This document shows, in pieces, positions 45,624 to 54,253 of a stretch of 64,000 nucleotides of DNA (position 1 is the stretch's first letter; each line of letters opens with the position of its first letter). Source of the stretch: Natrialba hulunbeirensis JCM 10989 (GTDB taxonomy: Archaea > Halobacteriota > Halobacteria > Halobacteriales > Natrialbaceae); assembly GCF_000337575.1 (NCBI RefSeq), contig NZ_AOIM01000013.1:1-64000 (forward strand), read 5' to 3'. The position numbers were made by a program, and so were the translations under genes. The notes under the pieces are model-generated. The model had not been told where the DNA came from. It worked only from the letters and a program-made list of their open reading frames with translations, and did no database searches.

Positions 45624-45840
45624 GAATTATATCTTCATATATTTAATTGTTAGGATCCAGTATCCCGGGTTGTCGACCGAAAGCGACCCGCATACGCCCG
45701 TTTCGTGCGCGCGGACTGGCTACTCGTCGGAAACGGAGACGGATGAACACAGCGACTCAGTCCAGCTCACAACCCATCGAACTGTAATTAGTGGTGTAAT
45801 ATTTCTTCTAACATCTCTGATTTTGGGAAAGGACTTTATG
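45624..45840. promoter_or_regulatory. Divergent promoter region of the sugar ABC operon
   Basis: This gap lies between the binding-protein gene (minus) and the ATPase gene (plus). Minus-strand TATA-like sequences are at 45,624-45,647, about 20-35 nt from the binding-protein ATG. A plus-strand TATA-like stretch (CTTTATG, 45,834-45,840) lies about 27 nt before the ATPase ATG at 45,865. Both genes therefore look leaderless. I did not find an operator I can name. Confidence 0.5.
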
Positions 45841-45864
45841 TTCGCTCACCGAACGAACACGGAA

Positions 45865-47004
45865 ATGGCACGTGTCAGGGTCGAATCGCTCCGAAAGGAA
45901 TACGACGTTGGAACGGTCGTCGCGGTCGACGATCTGAACCTCGAAATCGAGGACGGCGAGTTCGTGACCGTCGTCGGTCCCTCCGGCTGTGGGAAGACAA
46001 CGACACTTCGAATGCTGGCCGGACTCGAGGAGCCAACCAGCGGTCGGATCGAGATCGGCGACGAGGACGTTACCGATGTCCACGCCAAGAACCGGGACGT
46101 CGCGATGGTGTTCCAGAACTACGCGCTGTACCCGCACAAGACCGTCTTCGAGAACATGGCGTTCGGGCTCCGGATGAGTACCGACCTCGACGCGGACGAG
46201 CGTGAACGGCGCGTCGTCGAGACGGCCGAGATGATGGATATCGAAACCTTACTCGAGGACAAGCCCGACGAGCTCTCCGGCGGACAGAAACAGCGCGTCG
46301 CACTCGGTCGTGCAATCGTCAGAGAGCCCGACCTGTTCCTGTTCGACGAGCCGCTGAGTAATCTGGACGCCAAACTCCGAACGACGATGCGAGCCGAGAT
46401 CCAGCGTCTGCAGGACGAACTCGGTATTACGGCGGTCTACGTCACACACGACCAGCACGAGGCGATGACGATGGGTGACCGAATCGTCATCCTGAACGAC
46501 GGCGAACTGCAACAGCAGGGTGCACCGACTGACGTCTACGAGAACCCCACGAACAAGTTTGTCGGCGGCTTTATCGGCTCGCCGTCGATGAACTTCATCG
46601 ATGTCACTGTCGATCAGGTCAGCGACGGCCTCCAGCTAACCGACACCGATAGCGACTTTTCGTTTACGCTGTCCGCAGCGTACGCCACCGCGAACGACGC
46701 GGCACTCGGCATGGACCGCTACACGCTGGGTATTCGACCGGAGAACGTCGAAATCGCACGCGGCCAGCCGTCGAACACGATCTCGGCCGGTGTCGACGTC
46801 GTCGAACCGGTCGGGTCGGACAACTTCCTCCATCTCGACGTCGGCCCGGAGTTCATCGCTCGCGTGCCATCCGACGTCGATCTCGAAGCCGGTGAGACGG
46901 TTTCGATCACCTTCGACGAGTCGGACATCCACCTGTTCGACATCGAAACCGGCGCGGAAATCCTCGGTCGCGATCCGGAGTCCCAGCCGGCGACAGCGCC
47001 GTAA
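45865..47004 (+). CDS. Sugar ABC transporter ATPase, MalK/UgpC-like
   Basis: A 379-residue ATPase. Walker A is GPSGCGKTT near residue 38, Q-loop NYALYPHKTVFENM, ABC signature LSGGQKQRVALGRAIVREPDLFLFDEPLSNLD with Walker B, and H-loop YVTHDQHEA. A C-terminal regulatory OB domain (TOBE-like, LGIRPENVEIARG) follows, as in MalK. The ATG at 45,865 is the family start; 45,838 is upstream. It energises the MalF/G-like permeases encoded divergently. Confidence 0.92.
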   Translation: MARVRVESLRKEYDVGTVVAVDDLNLEIEDGEFVTVVGPSGCGKTTTLRMLAGLEEPTSGRIEIGDEDVTDVHAKNRDVAMVFQNYALYPHKTVFENMAFGLRMSTDLDADERERRVVETAEMMDIETLLEDKPDELSGGQKQRVALGRAIVREPDLFLFDEPLSNLDAKLRTTMRAEIQRLQDELGITAVYVTHDQHEAMTMGDRIVILNDGELQQQGAPTDVYENPTNKFVGGFIGSPSMNFIDVTVDQVSDGLQLTDTDSDFSFTLSAAYATANDAALGMDRYTLGIRPENVEIARGQPSNTISAGVDVVEPVGSDNFLHLDVGPEFIARVPSDVDLEAGETVSITFDESDIHLFDIETGAEILGRDPESQPATAP

Positions 47005-47125
47005 CGGGACGGGCCGGCGAGCCGAGATCTCCGTCAAGAAACCCGCAAGACGAAGCGTTCTTTGTTCGAATCGTCTGCCAACCGCGCAGCGACGAGTCAC
47101 CGGAACCACGAACGCCGAGACCCAG

Positions 47126-49267
47126 TCAGTCCTGTACCGGCGCGCAATCCGAGTTCATCGCTGACGCCGGCTCCTGCTCGACCGTCGCTAGCTCCGCCGC
47201 CGTCGCGAGTCGCAACGCGTGCGGCCAGCCAAGCGGTGTCGCGCTATCGGCCGTTCCGTCGTCGAAGAACTGCTCTGGAAGGTACTCCCCGTCGCGGCGG
47301 AGCTGTCCGCCCGGCTCGACGAGCGCGAGTAGCTCCCGTGCCCGCTCGTCGAACCGCGAGGCGGCCTCGTGGTCGTGTGCGGCGAGTAGCGCCCCCATCT
47401 CGGCCGCGGCGTGTGCGCCCCATGCCGTCGTCACGGACCAGATCTTCGCGTCGGCCTGCTCGTCGACGCGCCACGGATCGTCCTCGAAGCGAGCGACGCC
47501 CTCGAGTGGCCCCTCGGGATCGCGGTAGAGCCCGTCGATGGTCGTCTCGATGTGGGTTACCAGCCGGGCGAGTCGGTCAGCATCAACGCCGACGCCGCCA
47601 GCATGTTCGCTAGTTCCGCTTGTGTCTGACTGGTCACGCTCGAGTACGTCGAACTCGCGGTGGGCCGCAGCGAGCGCGAAGGTGCTGCCGTCGAGGCGGT
47701 CGTCGAGGTCGCCGTCGTCGAGTCGGAGCGCGTAGCAGCCGCGGTCAGCGACCCAGAGGTCGTCGAGTGCGCTGTAGACGGTGCGAGCCCGGTCCCGTGC
47801 GCGTTCACGGTGCTCGTCTGCGATGGGGGCGCGGGCGATCGCCGCGTAGGCCTCGAGGAACGTCGCGGCGGTGTGGGTGAACCGACCGGTCATGTTCTCC
47901 CAGGCGTTCTGGACGCGTTCCGGCAGGCCGTCGTCGGCGAGCGTCGCGTCGAGACCGTCGAGTGCGGCGACGAGCGCCTTGCGGACCTGCTCGTCGTCGG
48001 CGTCGACGGTGCGGAGGTACGTCGCGAGATAGGCGGCGACGCTCGCGGTCTGGTCAGCCTGATAGTCCGTCGAATCAGCGGCCTCCTCGACGCGGCCGTG
48101 TGCCCAGCCGGGTGCGAGCCGTCCGTTTCGCGGCCAGACGCGGTGGGGCCAGGTGCCGTCTGCGAGCTGGCTCGTGGTGTAGAAGTGTGCGCTCTGGCGG
48201 TGCCACTGCTCGAGTCCGAGGCCGGCGCGCCGGTCGGCCGCGAGCAGGAAGCCGGCGATTTCGGCGTCGTCCCGGAACCACGTGTAGCCGTAGCCGCCCG
48301 AATAGCGGTAGAACGGGTCGAATTCGGGGCCGGCAATGCGCGCGCCGGTCGGTGCACGAAGCAGACGCAGCGCCCGCAAGTCGGCGATCGGATCGGCGAT
48401 ATCGACGGTTTCGGCGTCGTCTGTCGCCGCTCGAACGCCCTCGAACGCGGTTTCGGCCTGCGCTTGGGCCGCCTCGAGGAGTGCATCGCGAGTTGCGTGC
48501 TCCGCAGCGCCGGCGCGGGCGCGTTTGAGCGCGCCAGTTCGTGACTCCTCACCCGCCTCCGAATCGGCGAGTAACGTCGCCACGGTCGTCGAGGCATCCG
48601 ATCCCGAGAGCTCGACTTCGGCCAGTGTGATCGGGCTCAGTCGCGCCTCCTCGTACCGGCCGTCGTCCTCACCGCGAGGCAGTTCAGTCGGCTCGGACTC
48701 GAGTAGCTCCGAAAATGTCGCGGGAATCTGTCCGGTGACCTCGATGTCGGTCGCGGCGGTCAGGAAGTCGTGTTCACGGTCGTGGTGGACTTCGACGGCG
48801 TCGCCGTGGAGTAGTTGGCCGATGCGGCTGACGCGGTCTTCGGGGGCGAAGGCGACGCAGGCGTAGAGGGTTGCGTCCGGGTCGGTGTCGTCGCGCTCGT
48901 CGTCGGTAGAGAGGGAGAAGTGGGTGAGATGGAGGCGGCCGAGCGTGAGGTCGTACTGGGTAAGTGTGTGGCCGTCGACCTCGTGTGTGGTCTCCACGAG
49001 CGCCGTCTCACCGACGTAGCGCTGGTCGCCCGGTTCGTCGAGCCAGTAGAGCGTGTCGTCGAGTTCGAGACCGAACCGCGAGTGGTCGATACCAACCAGT
49101 CCCGAGAGCGGGTAGGAGTAGTCACTGAGCGCGCCGTTCGGTGCGACGTGGACGAGCCTGTCGTCGAAGCCGGAGAAGCGACCCGTCGTCGACCGGCGCT
49201 CGCCGGGGAATCGGCGGTCGTCACCCCGTGAGCGCTTGACGTCGTTCAGGGCGCTGTGAAGTTTCAT
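47126..49267 (-). CDS. GH15 glucoamylase-like enzyme
   Basis: A 713-residue glycoside hydrolase of family 15 with no signal peptide. An N-terminal beta-sandwich domain (to about residue 260) is followed by a short linker and the (alpha/alpha)6 barrel. Barrel landmarks are YRYSGGYGYTWFRDDAEIAGF, DGTWPHRVWPRNG, and the acid Glu region RVQNAWENMTG near residue 455. The base Glu region is EYLPEQFFDDG near residue 663. It should release glucose from the non-reducing ends of imported oligosaccharides. It is divergent from the TrmB-type regulator gene. Confidence 0.87.
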   Translation of the reverse strand: MKLHSALNDVKRSRGDDRRFPGERRSTTGRFSGFDDRLVHVAPNGALSDYSYPLSGLVGIDHSRFGLELDDTLYWLDEPGDQRYVGETALVETTHEVDGHTLTQYDLTLGRLHLTHFSLSTDDERDDTDPDATLYACVAFAPEDRVSRIGQLLHGDAVEVHHDREHDFLTAATDIEVTGQIPATFSELLESEPTELPRGEDDGRYEEARLSPITLAEVELSGSDASTTVATLLADSEAGEESRTGALKRARAGAAEHATRDALLEAAQAQAETAFEGVRAATDDAETVDIADPIADLRALRLLRAPTGARIAGPEFDPFYRYSGGYGYTWFRDDAEIAGFLLAADRRAGLGLEQWHRQSAHFYTTSQLADGTWPHRVWPRNGRLAPGWAHGRVEEAADSTDYQADQTASVAAYLATYLRTVDADDEQVRKALVAALDGLDATLADDGLPERVQNAWENMTGRFTHTAATFLEAYAAIARAPIADEHRERARDRARTVYSALDDLWVADRGCYALRLDDGDLDDRLDGSTFALAAAHREFDVLERDQSDTSGTSEHAGGVGVDADRLARLVTHIETTIDGLYRDPEGPLEGVARFEDDPWRVDEQADAKIWSVTTAWGAHAAAEMGALLAAHDHEAASRFDERARELLALVEPGGQLRRDGEYLPEQFFDDGTADSATPLGWPHALRLATAAELATVEQEPASAMNSDCAPVQD

Positions 49268-49376
49268 CGTGACGGACGACTACAACCCCCACCGATTAAA
49301 GTTTGTTGTAAAATGTAATCTCACTTTTCGAGTTCCCGCGTGGAGGCCGTAACCGGCTTGCGAGCCCGGCGCAACC

Positions 49377-49391
49377 GTGAAACTTTTTCAC
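49377..49391. promoter_or_regulatory. Inverted repeat operator candidate between GH15 and trmB-like genes
   Basis: GTGAAA-CTT-TTTCAC is a perfect 6-bp inverted repeat with a 3-bp spacer, lying 34 bp before the regulator ATG and 110 bp before the divergent glucoamylase ATG. Its position fits an autoregulatory site. It does not match the published Halobacterium TrmB motif. Confidence 0.4.
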
Positions 49392-49424
49392 GCACCGTCG
49401 CAATCCGTGAAGTACTGTATACTC

Positions 49425-50516
49425 ATGGATACTGACGGGCTCGCCGACCTCCTCGAACGGTTCGGACTCTCCGAAAAGGAAATCGACACCTACCTCGCGA
49501 TTCTCGACCACGGCGCGTCGAAGGCGAGTACCATCGCCGACGCCGCCGACGTCTCGAAGCGCTACGTCTACAGCATCAGTGAGGAACTCGAGAACCGTGG
49601 CTTCGTGGAGGTCGACGACCATGCCGTCCCGACCGTGATCAGACCCGTCGATCCCGAAACCGTCGTCGACCGGCTCACCCGCAGCGTCGAAGACATCGAG
49701 CCCGAACTCCGCGAGCGCTATACCGCAACCGAACGCACCGGCGAGCAGTTCGAGGTGATCAAGTCCCGCCAGACCGTCGTCAAGCGACTCGAGGAACTGC
49801 TCGCGAGCGCCGACACCGAGGTGACGCTCTCGATTCCCGTCAGCATCCTCCCCCAGATTCGATCGACACTCGAGGAGACCGTCGACCGCGGCGTGCTCGT
49901 GCTCCTCCTGCTCGGTGCGACCGGCGGCGACGAACAGGATATCGCCTCACTTGCGGGTGCGGCGAGTACGGTGCGGACGTGGGACGCGCTGGTGCCGACG
50001 ATGCTCACCGTGGACCGCCAGCACGGCCTGCTCGCGCCGAGCCAGTTGCTCACGAGTTCGACGAGCGATACGCGCGCGATCGCGCTCTCACAGGAACAGC
50101 TCGTGCCGGTGCTCGCGGGCTCGTTCCTGGCGAACTACTGGCCGACCGCCGAGGAGCGCTACGTGACGACCCCGCGGGCGCTGCCCGAGACCTACGACGG
50201 ATTCCGGAACGCGGTGTTTCAGATCGCACTTCACCGCGCGACGGACACGGCGCTCGAAGCAACGGTGTCGGGAACTCCCGTTGGCGACGGAGACACCTCG
50301 ACCGCCCCGGGGACGCTCACCGGCCGAGTCGTCGACGTGCGTCAGAGTCTCGTTCGCCCGGAAACGTCGTCCGTTCCGATCGAGAACTCGTTCACGATCG
50401 AGGTGACAGACGAGAGCGCGGGAGAGGCCGAGCGCTACACGATCGGCGGAACCGGCGCGTTCCTCGAGGACTTCGAGGCCGAGTCGGTGACGCTCCGCGA
50501 ACTGAGCGGCGAGTAA
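49425..50516 (+). CDS. TrmB-family transcriptional regulator
   Basis: A 363-residue regulator. The N-terminal winged helix (LLERFGLSEKEIDTYLAILDHGASKASTIADAADVSKRYVYSISEELENRG) is typical of TrmB. The middle domain (residues about 110-260) includes a coiled region and a PLD-like fold, and the C-terminus is the sugar-binding domain (LTGRVVDVRQSL). TrmB proteins sense sugars and control sugar import and glycolysis/gluconeogenesis. The position between glucoamylase and the Entner-Doudoroff genes supports that role here. The ATG at 49,425 was chosen over GTG 49,377, which overlaps the inverted repeat. Confidence 0.88.
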   Translation: MDTDGLADLLERFGLSEKEIDTYLAILDHGASKASTIADAADVSKRYVYSISEELENRGFVEVDDHAVPTVIRPVDPETVVDRLTRSVEDIEPELRERYTATERTGEQFEVIKSRQTVVKRLEELLASADTEVTLSIPVSILPQIRSTLEETVDRGVLVLLLLGATGGDEQDIASLAGAASTVRTWDALVPTMLTVDRQHGLLAPSQLLTSSTSDTRAIALSQEQLVPVLAGSFLANYWPTAEERYVTTPRALPETYDGFRNAVFQIALHRATDTALEATVSGTPVGDGDTSTAPGTLTGRVVDVRQSLVRPETSSVPIENSFTIEVTDESAGEAERYTIGGTGAFLEDFEAESVTLRELSGE

Positions 50517-50654
50517 TAGAGTCGCCTGTGAGTAAATTTCTTGGTGAGTGGCCAGAAAGACGGAGTCGATGTGTAGAGATGCACTCCGTAATACGTCCGT
50601 CCGAAACGACCAGCCCGGTGAAAACTATCCGTCGGGCCCACGTGGAGACACCCA

Positions 50655-51302
50655 ATGACCGACAAACGAACCACCGAGGATCGAATCGTCGAGAGCGGCG
50701 TTATCGCCGTCCTGCGCGGCGTCAGCGAGGACCAGATCGTCTCCGTCTCACGCGCCCTCGCCGATGCTGGCGTCGAGGCACTCGAGATCACCGCCGACGG
50801 AACCCGTTCTGCCGAGATGATCGCCGACGTGGATCGTGAACTCGCGGACACCGACACCGTCATCGGCGCGGGAACTGTCCTCGACGCTGCGACGGCACAG
50901 TCGGTAATCGACGCGGGCGCGACGTTCGTCGTCTCGCCACACACCAGTCCCGAGGTCGTCCGGACGTGCAACCGCCACGGCGTGCTTGCAGCACCGGGTG
51001 TCATGACGCCGACCGAGGCCGTCACGGCGATGGAAGCCGGCGCGGATCTGTTGAAGATGTTCCCCGCCTCGACGGTCGGGCCGGGTCACATCGGTGCACT
51101 CAGCGGCCCGCTCGGCGATGTAGGTATTATTCCAACGGGTGGCGTCTCGCCCGACAACGTCGCGGACTTCTTCGACGCGGGCGCGGTCGCCGTCGGCGCG
51201 GGCGGTGCGATTCTCGACGACGAGGCCATCGAACGCGGTGACATGGAGCAGGTCCGCGAAACCGCCGAGACGTTCGTCGAGGCGGTCGAGGACGCCCGGT
51301 AG
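50655..51302 (+). CDS. eda: KDPG/KHG aldolase (Eda type)
   Basis: A 215-residue aldolase of the bacterial Eda family, which splits 2-keto-3-deoxy-6-phosphogluconate into pyruvate and glyceraldehyde 3-phosphate. Motifs are GVIAVLRGVS near residue 15, EITADGT with the acid Glu, GAGTV, and the Schiff-base Lys in DLLKMFPASTVGP near 137, then IIPTGGVSPDN for phosphate binding. It has the usual length. It is the last enzyme of the semi-phosphorylative Entner-Doudoroff route whose earlier steps lie just downstream. Confidence 0.93.
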   Translation: MTDKRTTEDRIVESGVIAVLRGVSEDQIVSVSRALADAGVEALEITADGTRSAEMIADVDRELADTDTVIGAGTVLDAATAQSVIDAGATFVVSPHTSPEVVRTCNRHGVLAAPGVMTPTEAVTAMEAGADLLKMFPASTVGPGHIGALSGPLGDVGIIPTGGVSPDNVADFFDAGAVAVGAGGAILDDEAIERGDMEQVRETAETFVEAVEDAR

Positions 51303-51688
51303 TAGTCGACACCCACGGTAGTTACTGCTGGTCCCGGACCACTGTTCACAATATGGCCGCCAGTGGCAGCGCTTGCCACAAAAATTAGTGCTGCAAGCCG
51401 TCGCGGGCGACGGTGCTAACAGTGACTGTACTGTATTGGGTCCGATACACCGACTAGCTGTTCGAACAGCAGTCGAGTCAGTACGACTGATGCAGCAACC
51501 GGTTAGCTTGATCGCCTGAGAGACTGGTCCGAGAGTGCCTCCAGCCGACGACTGAGAGTTGTACCTGATGTTCGCCGAGGGGTGCATCTCTGTCGGAATC
51601 CGAATAGGTACTGACGGTCAGACCGCGTTATTCAGAAGTTTACTACTGGAAGGGTAAATTTTTATTCCACTGGTCCCGTTGGTCGAGT
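51303..51688. other. 386-bp gap with glucose dehydrogenase promoter
   Basis: No gene is supported here. The right end holds AATTTTTATT at 51,657-51,666, a TATA-like box about 28 nt before the glucose dehydrogenase ATG, consistent with a leaderless transcript. A short paired stretch (CGTCGC-GGGCGACG, near 51,400) may be part of a terminator for the aldolase gene. The rest has no visible structure. Confidence 0.5.
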
Positions 51689-52756
51689 ATGAAAGCGATC
51701 GCTGTCGACCCAGGGGCCGGCCAACCCGCTCTCGTCGAGCGGCCACGCCCCGATCCCGAGCCAGGCGAAGCCCTCGTCCGGACGCTGCGCGTCGGTATCG
51801 ACGGCACCGACCACGAGGTGATCGCGGGCCACCACGGCGATCTCCCCGACGGAGCGGACGAGCTCGTCCTCGGCCACGAAGCCGTCGGCGTCGTCGAGGA
51901 TCCCAACGGGACGGCACTCGAGTCCGGCCAGTTCGTCGTGCCGACCGTGCGTCGGCGACCTGACGAGACCAACGAGTTCTTCGACCGCGGCGAGCCCGAC
52001 ATGGCCCCAAGCGGCGAGTACGTCGAGCGTGGAATCGTCGGCGCACACGGCTTTATGGCCGAGTACTTCACCAGTCCCGCGGAGTACCTCGTCCCGATTC
52101 CCGCGGAACTCGCACCGCTTGGCTTCCTCGTCGAACCGATCAGTATCACGGAGAAAGCACTCGAGCACGCCGTCGCGAGCCGATCCGCGTTCGAGTGGGA
52201 ACCCGACTCGGCGCTCGTCCTCGGGAACGGCCCGCTCGGGCTCATCACCCTCGCGATGTTCGAGTCGGTACTCGAGTTCGACCGGACCTACTGTCTGGGT
52301 CGCCGGGATCGGTCGCACCCGACGGTCGAACTGGTTTCGGAGCTGGGCGGTACCTACGTCGACTCACGAGAGACGCCGGTTGCAGAGATTCCGGCCGAAC
52401 ACGAGGCTGTCGACCTGGTCTATGAGGCGACGGGACACGCAAAGCACGCCTTCGAAACGGTCGAGGCGCTCGCGCCGAACGGGGTCGGTGTTCTGCTTGG
52501 AGTGCCAGAGCCCTGGAAGTTCGAAGTCGACGGCGGTCGGCTCCATCGGGAACTCGTCTTGCACAACAAGGCGCTGCTCGGGACGGTCAACTCCCACCGC
52601 GGGCACTTCGAGGCCGCGATCGACACGCTCGCACAGCTTCCAGACTGGTTCACCGAGGAACTCGCGGCCGGAGTGTACGACCTCGAGAACTATCGGGACG
52701 CCTTCGACGCGGGGGACGAGGTCGTCAAGACTGCGATCGAGTTCGACGGCGTCTGA
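51689..52756 (+). CDS. gdh: Glucose 1-dehydrogenase
   Basis: A 355-residue medium-chain dehydrogenase closely resembling the well-studied Haloferax mediterranei enzyme, which oxidises glucose to gluconolactone with NADP. The zinc site includes VGIDGTDHEV, LGHEAVGVV and the Glu in VEPISITEKALEHA. The cofactor-binding loop is LGNGPLGL near residue 179. Sequences PDMAPSGEYVERGIVGAHG and VLHNKALLGTVNSH match the halophilic enzyme closely. First step of the Entner-Doudoroff pathway; the gluconate dehydratase follows after 122 bp in the same direction. Confidence 0.95.
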   Translation: MKAIAVDPGAGQPALVERPRPDPEPGEALVRTLRVGIDGTDHEVIAGHHGDLPDGADELVLGHEAVGVVEDPNGTALESGQFVVPTVRRRPDETNEFFDRGEPDMAPSGEYVERGIVGAHGFMAEYFTSPAEYLVPIPAELAPLGFLVEPISITEKALEHAVASRSAFEWEPDSALVLGNGPLGLITLAMFESVLEFDRTYCLGRRDRSHPTVELVSELGGTYVDSRETPVAEIPAEHEAVDLVYEATGHAKHAFETVEALAPNGVGVLLGVPEPWKFEVDGGRLHRELVLHNKALLGTVNSHRGHFEAAIDTLAQLPDWFTEELAAGVYDLENYRDAFDAGDEVVKTAIEFDGV

Positions 52757-52878
52757 GTTTGGAGTGTTCGTTTGAGCGCCTGCACTGCAACGGGCGACTC
52801 GGAAACACAGACCGTCGAGGCGCGTTCGCACGCACCGGATGCAAAACTATTACTATCATAGGTGTAAGTATTCATTCC

Positions 52879-54117
52879 ATGGGTGTAGATTACACGCGGC
52901 TCCACGATCCGAACGCCGAGTACACGATGCGAGAGCTCTCGGCGGAGACGATGGGCGTGACACGCGAGCGCGGCGGCGGCCGCGACGTCGAGATTACCGA
53001 CGTGCAGACGACGATGATCGACGGCAACTTCCCGTGGACACTCGTCCGAATCTACACGGACGCGGGCATCGTCGGCACCGGCGAGGCCTACTGGGGTGCT
53101 GGCGCGCCGGAACTCATCGAGCGGATGGCGCCTTTCCTCCGTGGCGAGAACCCACTCGACATCGACCGGCTCACCGAACACCTCGTGCAGAAGATGTCCG
53201 GCGAGGGCTCGATCGGCGGCGTTACCGTGACGGCGATTTCGGGAATCGAGGTCGCACTGCACGACCTCGCGGGCAAGATTCTCGAGGTTCCCGCCTACCA
53301 GTTGCTCGGCGGCAAGTACCGCGACGAGGTCCGCGTCTACTGCGACTGTCACACCGAGGACGAGGCTGACCCGATTGCGTGTGCTGACGAGGCAGAACGC
53401 GTCGTCGAAGACCTCGGCTACGACGCCCTCAAATTCGACCTCGACGTCCCTTCGGGTCACGAGAAGGACCGCGCGAACCGCCATCTTCGCAAGCCCGAGA
53501 TCGAACACAAGGCCTCGATCGTCGAAGCCATCACGGAACGCGTCGGCTCGCGGGCCGACGTGGCCTTCGACTGCCACTGGACGTTCTCCGGTGGCAGCGC
53601 CAAGCGTCTCGCAAAGCGACTCGAGGAGTACGACGTCTGGTGGCTCGAGGACCCCGTCCCGCCGGAGAACCACGATGTCCAGCGCGAAGTGACCCAGTCG
53701 ACGACCACCCCAATCACCGTCGGCGAAAACGTCTACCGCAAACACGGCCAGCGCCGCCTCCTCGAAGAGCAAGCGGTCGACATCATCGCCCCCGACATGC
53801 CGAAAGTCGGCGGGATGCGCGAAACCAGGAAAATCGCCGACCTCGCGGACCTCTACTACGTCCCCGTCGCGATGCACAACGTCGCCTCACCCGTCGCAAC
53901 CATGGCCAGCGCCCACGTCGGCGCGGCCATCTCGAACTCGCTCGCCGTCGAGTACCACTCCTACGAACTCGAGTGGTGGTCGGATCTCGTCGAGGAGGAT
54001 GTAATCGAGGACGGCTACATCGAGATTCCCGAGGAGCCGGGACTCGGTGTTACCCTCGACCTGGATACTGTCGAGGAGCACATGGTCGAGGGTGAGGAGT
54101 TGTTCGACGAAGCGTAA
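52879..54117 (+). CDS. gnaD: Gluconate dehydratase, second copy
   Basis: A 412-residue enzyme with the same length and about 88-89% identity by hand count to the copy at 38,132. All catalytic and metal-binding residues are kept (ALKFDLDVPSG, AFDCHWTFSG, WLEDPVPPE, TVGENVYRKHG, VAMHNVASP). It is adjacent to glucose dehydrogenase and so is the better candidate for the main gluconate dehydratase. Substitutions are conservative and cluster after residue 260. Confidence 0.9.
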   Translation: MGVDYTRLHDPNAEYTMRELSAETMGVTRERGGGRDVEITDVQTTMIDGNFPWTLVRIYTDAGIVGTGEAYWGAGAPELIERMAPFLRGENPLDIDRLTEHLVQKMSGEGSIGGVTVTAISGIEVALHDLAGKILEVPAYQLLGGKYRDEVRVYCDCHTEDEADPIACADEAERVVEDLGYDALKFDLDVPSGHEKDRANRHLRKPEIEHKASIVEAITERVGSRADVAFDCHWTFSGGSAKRLAKRLEEYDVWWLEDPVPPENHDVQREVTQSTTTPITVGENVYRKHGQRRLLEEQAVDIIAPDMPKVGGMRETRKIADLADLYYVPVAMHNVASPVATMASAHVGAAISNSLAVEYHSYELEWWSDLVEEDVIEDGYIEIPEEPGLGVTLDLDTVEEHMVEGEELFDEA

Positions 54118-54136
54118 CACCGGCACGCTGGAACCG

Positions 54137-54195
54137 CTTTGCTGTTCGCTGTTAGTTAGTCGCTATTTGCTATTCGTTGCTCGCTGCTCGCTAGA
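54137..54195. repeat. Imperfect GCTGTTCGCT-type repeats
   Basis: The short gap between the second gluconate dehydratase and GH15 gene has drifting copies of TTCGCTGTT / TCGCTATTTGCT / TCGTTGCTCGCTGCTCGCT. It is probably slippage; no protein is encoded. Confidence 0.45.
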
Positions 54196-54253
54196 TGAGA
54201 CGAAACCACATCGAACGAACACAGCGACTGAGATCGGAACAGCACCAGAGCGC

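Noticed and set aside
52690-53877. 395-codon minus-strand frame opposite the second gluconate dehydratase
   Set aside because: A similar antisense frame exists opposite the first copy, as expected from sequence similarity and not from selection.
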